Assembly: GCA_024635465.1 (NCBI GenBank)
Contig: JAGXIS010000070.1
Span: 1 to 11,505 of the forward strand
DNA: 11,505 nt
Direction of reading: 5' to 3'
Origin: Bacteroidota bacterium
GTDB lineage: Bacteria > Bacteroidota > Rhodothermia > Balneolales > Balneolaceae
Shown one piece after another: positions 1 through 5,982 of this stretch (position 1 is its first letter; each line of letters starts with the position of its first letter). The notes below the pieces were generated by a model that was not told the DNA's origin, searched no databases, and worked only from the letters and a program-made list of their open reading frames with translations. The position numbers and the translations under genes were made by a program.

Positions 1-276
1 CTCCTCGGTTGATTTGATTCTGCCGTGCCAAACCCCGTATTGAGCATCTCTTTTGGGATGAAACAGATAAAATTCACCGGTTTTAACAACGATTACGGCA
101 TGATAATCGGCCTCATTGACTCCCGTCAAATACCAAAAATTACTCTCTTGCCTAAACGGAAATTCAAAATCGGTACTATAGCGATACATCGTTTCCGCTC
201 CGCGCAGATAGATAACCCCACTTTGACTCTCTTCAAAAAGTGATATTAATTTTTCTCTGTGGATCTGACTGGACAT
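1..276 (-). CDS. pepP: Xaa-Pro aminopeptidase (aminopeptidase P), N-terminal fragment
   Basis: Partial gene running off the left edge; 92 codons are visible from the ATG at 276-274 with no stop. The protein begins MSSQIHREKLISLFEESQSG and continues with a conserved block around residues 35-52 (DFEFPFRQESNFWYLTGV). The FRQ-x-S-x-F-x-YLTG pattern is the hallmark of the AMP_N domain that precedes the pita-bread metallopeptidase domain of aminopeptidase P, which removes an N-terminal residue ahead of proline in cytoplasmic peptides. The catalytic metal-binding half lies outside the window, so activity cannot be judged. There is no Shine-Dalgarno sequence; the leader is AT-rich. It lies 87 bp downstream of the HsdR_N-type gene on the same strand and could be co-transcribed with it. 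Other creatinase-fold proteins share AMP_N, but the FRQ/YLTG pattern favours PepP. Confidence 0.85.
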   Translation of the reverse strand, partial: MSSQIHREKLISLFEESQSGVIYLRGAETMYRYSTDFEFPFRQESNFWYLTGVNEADYHAVIVVKTGEFYLFHPKRDAQYGVWHGRIKSTEE

Positions 277-305
277 TTTATAACATTTATTTTTTCAATT
301 TCATC

Positions 306-323
306 TGCTCTTTAAAATGAGCA
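306..323. repeat. small inverted repeat in the gap before pepP
   Basis: The sequence TGCTC-(8 nt)-GAGCA forms a 5-bp dyad with an AT-rich centre, about 30 bp upstream of the pepP start and about 40 bp after the stop of the preceding gene. No T-run follows it on either strand, so it is not a normal intrinsic terminator. It could be an operator-like site or chance; the stem is short. Confidence 0.2.
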
Positions 324-363
324 CTTATTCATATTTTAAAGGTAAGACAACGGTTGTTCTAAT

Positions 364-1275
364 CTAAAATAATTTCATCAAGTCGGTTGAAAAATCAGTA
401 GTATTTGATTCTTCATCACCGGTAAAATAACCGGAAATATCTGTTTTCATGTCACCGATTTCCTCGCCATTTTCGGTCACCTTTAAAACCGTGTCGGTTC
501 GATTTTCAAACAACTTGTTGAGATTCAAATATAGAATAGCTCTATTCACTCCTTTTTGATTCAATACAGCTACAAGATAAGACTCTGATCGGCCCTGCCC
601 TACCGTCGATATTGCCAATTTTGTATCACTATTTACCTGAAATATTCTATAGTATTGATCAATGGGCAGATTAATATGAACCGCCTGGAAAGCAAGATAT
701 CGGATATCAGAGTGGGTAGCATCATCCCAGAATTGGTTTAAAAATTTCGGCAAGAATTCTTGATTCTTATCACTTTTAATCAACCCACAAAACCCTCTTT
801 TTGACCAGTAGATTGCATCTCTATCAAAGGGTCTGGGTTCAGTTGGAAAAAGATGTGTGGTTTCTTTAGCCTCTTTATCACTGATCTCATAATTCAGATC
901 TACAACTCCGTTGGAAAGAATTAAATATGGAGCCTTCAAATCGCTGTTATATCGGGCAATCTGTTCACCCGCTTTACCGGTTAACACAACTTTATCAGAC
1001 TTGCACTCAATTAGGATATTGGGCTTTAAATCTTCAGAATAGAGAATTAAATCTGCTCTCAGTATGCTTTCGGACTGACGAACAGTGACCGGTGATTCAA
1101 AACTTATTCGATTGCGATTCCAATCTGTTTCATGAAGGAGGTACTCAACCCATTTAAGGCGCACTCGCTCCTCCGGCCGATTTTTAAATCTCTTTTTTAA
1201 GACAGGATTAAACAGCTTTTTTTGCTGTTTTTCAAAAACAACTTGTGGAAAATGAAATCTGACCACACTTTTCAT
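364..1275 (-). CDS. solitary HsdR_N-type PD-(D/E)XK nuclease-fold protein
   Basis: 303 residues. The first ~135 match the small Bacteroidota proteins annotated as 'type I restriction enzyme R protein N-terminal domain' (HSDR_N_2). Conserved parts are PEERVRLKWVEYLL (34-47), RADLILYSED (73-82) with the likely metal-binding D75, ILIECKSD (87-94) with E90-x-K92, and QIARYNSDLKAPYLILSNG (105-123). D75, E90, K92 and Q105 form a complete PD-(D/E)XK set, so a catalytically competent nuclease fold is plausible. No helicase/translocase domain, HsdM or HsdS is present, so this is not a type I restriction system. Family members I recall are about 150 residues; this one carries a further ~165 C-terminal residues that I do not recognise, ending in an acidic, Ser/Thr-rich tail. 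The biological role of the solitary family is unknown to me. The start at 1275 keeps the conserved N-terminus intact; no Shine-Dalgarno sequence is seen. Confidence 0.8.
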   Translation of the reverse strand: MKSVVRFHFPQVVFEKQQKKLFNPVLKKRFKNRPEERVRLKWVEYLLHETDWNRNRISFESPVTVRQSESILRADLILYSEDLKPNILIECKSDKVVLTGKAGEQIARYNSDLKAPYLILSNGVVDLNYEISDKEAKETTHLFPTEPRPFDRDAIYWSKRGFCGLIKSDKNQEFLPKFLNQFWDDATHSDIRYLAFQAVHINLPIDQYYRIFQVNSDTKLAISTVGQGRSESYLVAVLNQKGVNRAILYLNLNKLFENRTDTVLKVTENGEEIGDMKTDISGYFTGDEESNTTDFSTDLMKLF

Positions 1276-1370
1276 ACATGAGATATGAGCTCAAAATAGT
1301 TCGCATAACAGATGATGCGAGATTAGTTTCAGTTTTTCAAAGAAACAGAAGTTGCCATTCAACAGAGCGT

Positions 1371-1541
1371 TTATACAGTAAGTTTATAACTGGTGCAACT
1401 TCCCTCTTCTTTTCCATTCTTTTCACAATCTTCTCTCTCTTCAAAACCTTGTTTCGAAAATTCAAGAATTTCACCTTTTTTATCGGTTCTTCGCCATCTC
1501 CAATCTCCTTTTACATCCTGGTAAATTTCACACTTTGGCAT
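1371..1541 (-). CDS. small DUF1508/YegP-like protein
   Basis: A 56-residue frame from the ATG at 1541-1539 to TAA at 1373-1371. It begins MPKCEIYQDVKGDWRWRRTD, followed by a GEILEFSKQGFEERED stretch and CEKNGKEEG. This is the compact DUF1508 (YegP-like) pattern: aromatic-x-Y-x-D-x-x-G-x-WRWR, then NGEI-like, then GY/GF and a basic (K/R)xDCExN segment. The family has a small beta-rich fold and no established biochemical activity. The length equals one DUF1508 unit, so it looks complete. A longer frame on the + strand covers the same bases but its protein is low-complexity and Phe/Ser-rich, the usual antisense artefact. It lies 95 bp upstream of the HsdR_N-type gene on the same strand, so the two may form a small transcription unit. 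Confidence 0.72.
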   Translation of the reverse strand: MPKCEIYQDVKGDWRWRRTDKKGEILEFSKQGFEEREDCEKNGKEEGSCTSYKLTV

Positions 1542-1574
1542 GATTCATTGATTCGTTAAAAATTGCCTTAGAAT

Positions 1575-1605
1575 ACTATATCCCCTTTTTTTAGATCAGA
1601 GTCAA
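1575..1605 (-). promoter_or_regulatory. possible promoter for the DUF1508 gene
   Basis: Reading leftward, TTGACT (1605-1600) is followed after 19 nt by TATAGT (1580-1575), about 34 nt before the ATG at 1541. The boxes resemble a sigma-70 promoter but the spacer is longer than the 17-nt optimum. The 138-bp gap must also hold the divergent promoter for the NYN gene, which I could not pick out. Confidence 0.25.
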
Positions 1606-1679
1606 CTTTGATATCTATTTGATGACCCAACTGTCTGCCACTTTCATTACCTTCTCTGAAGTACTATCCAATCAATAAA

Positions 1680-2426
1680 ATGTATCCTATGGAACCTGAA
1701 TCCTCTCAAAAATTAGCCATCCTAATCGATGCAGACAATGCACAACCGTCTATTACTGAGAATTTATTGGCAGAAGTCGCAAAATATGGTACTGCAAGTG
1801 TAAAACGTATTTACGGTGATTGGACACAACCACAGTTACGTAGCTGGAAGGATCTTCTGCTTGAATATTCCATTCAACCCATTCAGCAGTTTGGGTACAC
1901 AAAGGGAAAAAATGCGACCGATAGTGCTCTGATCATTGATGCAATGGATCTACTCTATACCGGTCGTTTTGATGGGTTTTGTCTGGTAACGAGCGACAGT
2001 GATTTTACAAAACTTGCCGCTCGAATACGAGAGTCCGGGTTGGTCGTATATGGATTTGGTGAGAAAAAGACGCCGGAACCGTTTGTCGCCGCTTGTGATA
2101 AATTTATCTACACCGAGGTTCTGGCAAAAAGTGATGAGGACAAACCCGATCGACGTAAGAGATCTGCAAACCTGCTGAAACAGGATACAAAACTTGTGAC
2201 ACTTGTAAGAAATGCCATTGAAGCCTCTTCTGATGAAAGTGGTTGGGCTCATCTCGCTCCCGTTGGTAGTTACATCGCCAAACAATCACCGGGTTTTGAT
2301 CCCCGAAATTACGGGTACCGAAAATTAGGCGAGCTCTTACACTCTATGCAGCTCTTTGAGTTGGAAGAACGATCGGTTGGCGAAGGGCAGTCCAAAGCCC
2401 TCTATATCAGAGATAAACGAAAATAA
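1680..2426 (+). CDS. NYN-domain ribonuclease-like protein with C-terminal LOTUS/OST-HTH domain
   Basis: 248 residues in two modules. Residues 10-148 are a NYN (PIN-like) domain of the LabA/DUF88 group: LAILIDADN (12-20) supplies D17, D19 and N20; KNATDSALIIDAMDLL (77-92) supplies D81 and D87; LVTSDSDF (102-109) supplies D106 and D108. These acidic residues form the expected metal-binding pocket, so metal-dependent RNA cleavage is likely. A basic linker (DRRKR, near 157-161) leads to residues 185-245, a winged-helix LOTUS/OST-HTH domain (SGWAHLAPVGSYI, then GYRKLGELLHSM), a module that binds RNA and protein partners. Together they suggest an RNA-processing or RNA-quality factor; the substrate is unknown. 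Met1 and Met4 are both possible starts and neither has a Shine-Dalgarno sequence. The stop lies 9 bp from the convergent stress-protein gene, with no obvious terminator between them. Confidence 0.88.
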   Translation: MYPMEPESSQKLAILIDADNAQPSITENLLAEVAKYGTASVKRIYGDWTQPQLRSWKDLLLEYSIQPIQQFGYTKGKNATDSALIIDAMDLLYTGRFDGFCLVTSDSDFTKLAARIRESGLVVYGFGEKKTPEPFVAACDKFIYTEVLAKSDEDKPDRRKRSANLLKQDTKLVTLVRNAIEASSDESGWAHLAPVGSYIAKQSPGFDPRNYGYRKLGELLHSMQLFELEERSVGEGQSKALYIRDKRK

Positions 2427-2435
2427 AGCAGTTCA

Positions 2436-3347
2436 TCAATCTCTTTTAGCCGGGATCAATAGAACCGGAACTTTACTGAAGCGGGTCACTTTAGTACTGA
2501 CACCCCCCAGAAAGAATTCATGAACAAATCCTTTACCCTGACTACCCATTACTATAAGCGTAACACCATTCTCCTCTATAGCCTGAATAATCTCCTTACC
2601 GGGTGTTCCAAACGTTATGATGATTTCAGCATCATTTCTGGTTTTATCCGATAGTGAATTTCTCATCTCATCCAGACGATTTTGACTACCTTCTGTAAGC
2701 TCTTCACGGCTTAAAGGATCTTTTAAGGCAATGGCATGATGTCCTTGAACATGTACAAAACTGATTTTATCAATTTTTCCCTCTTGATCCAGGTGTTGAA
2801 TCACCTCAAAAGCCCTGTCAGCAGTTTCTGAAAAATCAGTAGCATGCATAACGTGATTCAATGCAGAGTCCACCGAGTTTGTGAGAGTCAAGACTCTTTC
2901 ATCAGACTCCTCATTTTCCAATTTCATATCAATATTCAGTAGGAAAACCGGCAATCGAGATCTTTGAAGCACTTCCGTTGCTGTACTGCCCAAAAGCATC
3001 TCCTGCACTTTACTCTGTCCACGGCTTCCGATAATCACAAAATCAGCGTCCGACTCCTTTGCAGATTTTAAAATTTCTGTCGGTGCATAGTAGTAGGTTC
3101 CGGAGCGTAAATCCGTTTCAACAATCAACCCCTCCTTTTCAAGCCTGCTTTTGTATTCTGCCAACTTTTTGGAATAGTTTTCAGTATTAAACTCCACTTT
3201 TTCACCTGTGAAAGGGATCGATACCACAGTAACCAGTGTCACTTTTTTGGTTCCGAATTTTTTAAACTGAGGCAGTGAATTTACTATCAGTTCACTCGAA
3301 TCCGATTGATCTAATGCAACTAACGCGTGTACAAATGTTGATTTCAT
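2436..3347 (-). CDS. tandem-domain universal stress protein
   Basis: 303 residues containing two UspA domains, about 5-139 and 163-300. The first has the nucleotide-binding pattern G-x2-G-x9-G-[ST] as G107-S-R-G110, nine residues, G120-S121, preceded by ADFVIIGSRG and followed by LPVFLLNI. The second has G268-S-Q-G271 and G281, but the next residue is G282 instead of Ser/Thr. The first domain is therefore the likely ATP binder, and the second may bind poorly or be structural. Such proteins are cytoplasmic and usually induced by stress, energy limitation or growth arrest; the exact function is not set by sequence. The upstream 200 bp is AT-rich without clear promoter boxes. The gene is probably monocistronic: the regulator gene upstream on the same strand is 202 bp away. 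Confidence 0.92.
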   Translation of the reverse strand: MKSTFVHALVALDQSDSSELIVNSLPQFKKFGTKKVTLVTVVSIPFTGEKVEFNTENYSKKLAEYKSRLEKEGLIVETDLRSGTYYYAPTEILKSAKESDADFVIIGSRGQSKVQEMLLGSTATEVLQRSRLPVFLLNIDMKLENEESDERVLTLTNSVDSALNHVMHATDFSETADRAFEVIQHLDQEGKIDKISFVHVQGHHAIALKDPLSREELTEGSQNRLDEMRNSLSDKTRNDAEIIITFGTPGKEIIQAIEENGVTLIVMGSQGKGFVHEFFLGGVSTKVTRFSKVPVLLIPAKRD

Positions 3348-3549
3348 AGTTTTTCTCTTTCATTCATAGGGTTATTTTTCCAGCCCTCTTTTAATAAAAC
3401 GATTTGAAACATATTTCCGTTTGTTTTGCCAAAATTGCCTTAAACGGTTTCACTCTCTATCTATATATAATAAATAATTTGAAGGACTTTTTTCTGAGCA
3501 GGTAAGTAAACGTGTAGAATAAAAAGGAGGATAAACAGATTTTTTTGGG
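3348..3549. other. AT-rich intergenic region upstream of the usp gene
   Basis: This 202-bp gap follows the regulator gene and precedes the stress-protein gene, both leftward. It holds a run of TA-rich sequence around 3460-3480. I found no convincing promoter pair, RNA gene or small frame. The small hairpin GGGT/ACCC at 3547-3559 straddles the regulator stop codon but has its T-run on the wrong side for leftward transcription. Confidence 0.5.
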
Positions 3550-4503
3550 TCAGGAACCCTTTTTATCGCTTAGATCTGCATTGTATAGTTCAAATAGAAT
3601 GGCACCGGCATGAATCACAAACCGAGTTAACATTTTGTACTCTTTGGTACTGAATACGCGGTCTCTCTTTAGATGAATAAATCCGTATATATTTGTTTCC
3701 CGACTGATCTGCCATCGATTGATGCTCAGATCCTCATTCGTAATTTCATAAAGAGGGATCCCTATTTCTGATCGTAATCCGGGTTGTGCCTCTTTGTTTT
3801 CATCTTCTGAGTCGTCATCTAATTTAGCCTTATTGTCCAGATATGGTTTTCCTGATTCATTGATTGCATGTAATCCGGAAACTGATATTTTTTTTCCCGG
3901 GCGAGGTGTTTCACTGACTCCGTCCTTCAAATAAAAAGCCGTCTCAGGTTCTCCATCCTTGATCGTCCAAAGTGTAAAACTATCAATATTAAACATCCTA
4001 TAGAGACCTTCTGCTAACTTACGGACAGTATCATTAAAGTCACCTTTATCAGAAGCTGCCAACAAGACGGTCATGATATTTCTGAATGTTAACTTATAAT
4101 CAAAGTTAGAAAGGGTCTGGACATCTTTGTTTGTAGCGTATTTCTCTACTAATTTTAAAATATTCTCTTTTTCTGAGAAGAGTTTCGTCTTTTCCAGAAA
4201 CTCAACTGCACCAAACTGCTTCGCTTTTCTCTCATACTCTTCGCTGATGTGGGCTGTCACAACAATGACCGGAATACGATTTAACGAGGAATCGATCATA
4301 ATGGATTCCAGTAATTCGATACCGGATATTTCCGGCATATTTACATCCAACAGTACTAAATGAATTGGATGCTCGGATAAAATATCAATTCCATCTTGTG
4401 CATTATCAGCAAAAAACAGCTGATAATCCAGATTCAGGACTGTTTTAAAGATGAGATGTACAACTTTTTCATCATCAACTACTAAAATGTTCTTCTTCGC
4501 CAT
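3550..4503 (-). CDS. response regulator: receiver domain plus GAF domain
   Basis: 317 residues. Residues 4-122 are a CheY-like receiver: acidic pocket D10/D11 in ILVVDDE, phosphoacceptor D53 in LVLLDVNMPEISG, switch T83 in VIVVTAH, and conserved K105 in FLEKTK. All key residues are present, so phosphorylation is expected. A linker (about 123-145) leads to a GAF domain at about 145-305 (WTIKDGEPETAFYL, then SEIGIPLYE, YGFIHLKRD and the closing LTRFVIHAGAILFELY helix). The GAF domain carries an unusual acidic insert near 229-238. No DNA-binding, GGDEF, HD or kinase domain follows, so output is probably by protein contact or GAF ligand sensing. No histidine kinase lies in the window; the partner is presumably encoded elsewhere. 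The ATG at 4503 directly precedes KKNILVVDDE, which fits the family N-terminus. Confidence 0.88.
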   Translation of the reverse strand: MAKKNILVVDDEKVVHLIFKTVLNLDYQLFFADNAQDGIDILSEHPIHLVLLDVNMPEISGIELLESIMIDSSLNRIPVIVVTAHISEEYERKAKQFGAVEFLEKTKLFSEKENILKLVEKYATNKDVQTLSNFDYKLTFRNIMTVLLAASDKGDFNDTVRKLAEGLYRMFNIDSFTLWTIKDGEPETAFYLKDGVSETPRPGKKISVSGLHAINESGKPYLDNKAKLDDDSEDENKEAQPGLRSEIGIPLYEITNEDLSINRWQISRETNIYGFIHLKRDRVFSTKEYKMLTRFVIHAGAILFELYNADLSDKKGS

Positions 4504-4703
4504 TTCAAATATATATCGTGGATGAACCAGGGCTATTTTTGGTCATAGTAGAACATTATAACAATTTAGTATTGAATTAGTAAGATATTAATCAATTATT
4601 TATACCCTTGGTCTTAAATTAGATACCGTTATTTTCATGCTACCAATATCGATGATATAGTCTTAACTTTTTATACGAAAAAAGGAGAACATTAGATTGA
4701 CCG
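4504..4703. other. divergent promoter region between regulator and tyrA
   Basis: This 200-bp AT-rich gap must contain the leftward promoter of the receiver-GAF gene and the rightward promoter of tyrA. Leftward, TATATTTG (4513-4506) ends two bases before the regulator ATG and fits the Bacteroidota -7 consensus TAnnTTTG, but no matching -33 element is seen, and using it would give an essentially leaderless message. No terminator-like hairpin suggestive of attenuation is visible before tyrA. Confidence 0.35.
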
Positions 4704-4753
4704 GTGCGAGAATTCACCTTTCATTCTGCAACGATTTTACCACAGATGACTGA
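4681..4753 (+). promoter_or_regulatory. tyrA leader: strong Shine-Dalgarno and possible 18-codon leader frame
   Basis: AAAGGAG at 4681-4687 is the only strong, correctly oriented Shine-Dalgarno sequence seen before a gene in the window, yet it is badly placed for tyrA: 16 nt before an in-frame GTG (4704) and 58 nt before the ATG (4746). It is 9 nt before a TTG at 4697 that opens an 18-codon frame in another phase (TGARIHLSFCNDFTTDD after the initiator) whose TGA at 4751-4753 overlaps the tyrA ATG region. This could be a leader peptide coupled to tyrA translation. The peptide has no Tyr and only two Phe, so it is not a classical attenuator peptide. The alternative is that GTG 4704 is used with loose spacing. 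Confidence 0.3.
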
Positions 4754-5876
4754 ACAACCCGATTTAAAAAATCAGCGCGAGCAAATCGACACAATTGATG
4801 AACAGATACTCGATCTTCTTCAACAAAGAAAGAGTGTTGTACAAGATGTGCTAAAACGTAAAGTGGAAAAGCAGCTCCCTGTTTTTGTAGCTAAACGCGA
4901 ACTAGAAAAAACGGACTCTTTTAGAAAAAAAGCTATTGAACGGGGTTTGGATCCGGAATGGGCAGAAGACTTTTTGAGAATGGTGATGTCAGCATCCAGG
5001 GCAACCCAATCTGCGGATCATTTTCCAAGATCCACTGATGAACCCAAACACATCCTTTATGTAGGGGGTGAAGGCGGAATGGGAAAACTCTACCGGAAAA
5101 TCACTGAACAGAGTGGCCATCATGCCTACAGCATCGACAAGGGAAATTGGCATCAGCTAGATGAAATAGCTCCTAAACTGGATATGGTTATTGTTTCAGT
5201 GCCCATCAATGTTACGGTTGATGTCATCAATCGTCTCGCTCCCAAATTAAAACCAAATACGATTCTTGCTGATTTTACGAGCAACAAAGAAGATCCGCTT
5301 AAGGCGATGATCTCTGCCCATCCCGGTCCTGTGATCGGCCTCCACCCCATGCACGGCCCTGATGTCCCAAACCTTTCAAAACAGCTGATGGTGATCTGTT
5401 CCGGGCGGGATGCAGAAAAAGGCGATTGGTACAGAAAACAGTGCGAACTTTGGGGTATGCGAATTATTGAAGCAAACCCTCAAAAACATGATCATGTCAT
5501 GCACCTTGTGCAGGGTCTTCGACATTTTGTGGCTTTACTGCACGGCTCATTTATGAAAGAGTTTGATCTGAATCCCACTGAAATGCTGGATTATTCAAGC
5601 CCGATCTATCGTGCAGAACTGATGATGACCGGAAGAATTTTTGCTCAAAGTGCAGAACTATATGCAGACATTGTGTTTTCAAATCAGGAACGCCGCGACC
5701 TTCTTCTCTCATTTTTTAATCATCAAAAATCACTGATGGAAATGGTGGAAAATGATGACAAAGCAGGATTCATCAAAGAATTTGAATCCGTAACCGATTT
5801 CTTTGGGAGTTTTGCCTCGCAAGCCCTTATCGAGAGCGGCTATCTGATCAACAGGCTTTCAGATCGTTTTTCATGA
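4746..5876 (+). CDS. tyrA: bifunctional chorismate mutase / prephenate dehydrogenase (T-protein)
   Basis: 376 residues from the ATG at 4746, close to the 373 of E. coli TyrA. Residues 6-90 are an AroQ chorismate mutase with R11, R28, K39 and the RELEK segment at 51-55. This half converts chorismate to prephenate. Residues 100-376 are the prephenate dehydrogenase: Rossmann loop VGGEGGMGKLY (106-116), VSVPINVT (150-157), the catalytic-His block IGLHPMHGPD (197-206, H200), QGLRHF (256-261) and SSPIYRAEL (284-292) with substrate-binding R289. It oxidises prephenate to 4-hydroxyphenylpyruvate using NAD+, the committed step to tyrosine. The ATG start is chosen because the E. coli protein also begins only a few residues before the first mutase helix. 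Starting at GTG 4704 would add 14 residues (390 in total). The fused arrangement is typical of Gammaproteobacteria and is also found in part of Bacteroidota. It appears monocistronic. Confidence 0.93.
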   Translation: MTEQPDLKNQREQIDTIDEQILDLLQQRKSVVQDVLKRKVEKQLPVFVAKRELEKTDSFRKKAIERGLDPEWAEDFLRMVMSASRATQSADHFPRSTDEPKHILYVGGEGGMGKLYRKITEQSGHHAYSIDKGNWHQLDEIAPKLDMVIVSVPINVTVDVINRLAPKLKPNTILADFTSNKEDPLKAMISAHPGPVIGLHPMHGPDVPNLSKQLMVICSGRDAEKGDWYRKQCELWGMRIIEANPQKHDHVMHLVQGLRHFVALLHGSFMKEFDLNPTEMLDYSSPIYRAELMMTGRIFAQSAELYADIVFSNQERRDLLLSFFNHQKSLMEMVENDDKAGFIKEFESVTDFFGSFASQALIESGYLINRLSDRFS

Positions 5877-5894
5877 TTCGAGAAGAGTTCTATT

Positions 5895-5917
5895 TATTGA
5901 ATAATCAATATCTTTTT
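5895..5917 (+). terminator. possible weak intrinsic terminator after tyrA
   Basis: TATTGA (5895-5900), a 4-nt loop ATAA, and TCAATA (5905-5910) form a 6-bp AT-rich stem followed by TCTTTTT. It sits 18 bp after the tyrA stop in the right orientation. The stem has only one G-C pair, so it would be weak. Confidence 0.35.
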
Positions 5918-5982
5918 GCACAATAATCTAAATTTTTCTCTATCCTTTTATCAGTTTTCGCCTCTTTAACCGGTACACTTGC

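Noticed and set aside
25..243. 72-codon + strand frame at the left edge
   Set aside because: It is antisense to the aminopeptidase P N-terminus, whose AMP_N motif is unmistakable.
347..357. ACAAC-G-GTTGT palindrome after the HsdR_N-type gene
   Set aside because: The loop would be one base and no T-run follows, so it is neither a stable hairpin nor a terminator; too short to call an operator.
364..1275. Type I restriction-modification system
   Set aside because: Only the N-terminal nuclease-type domain of HsdR is present; there is no translocase domain and no methylase or specificity gene beside it.
1278..1559. 93-codon frame on the + strand between the HsdR_N-type and NYN genes
   Set aside because: The protein is Phe/Ser-rich, matches nothing I recognise and lies antisense to the DUF1508-like gene, which has a clear family pattern.
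1558..1570. Shared 12-mer AAAATTGCCTTA upstream of the DUF1508 gene and at 3431-3442 upstream of usp
   Set aside because: Both are AT-rich intergenic positions, and a shared 12-mer is expected several times by chance in a window this size. No flanking similarity or matching distance to the starts was seen.
3521..3530. AAAGGAGG-like Shine-Dalgarno on the + strand
   Set aside because: No start codon with a sensible frame follows; the flanking genes are on the minus strand, so it is a chance match.
3541..3565. GGGT/ACCC hairpin next to T-runs
   Set aside because: The stem is only 4 bp and the T-run follows it on the + strand, where no gene ends. Leftward it is followed by A, so it is not a terminator for the regulator gene.
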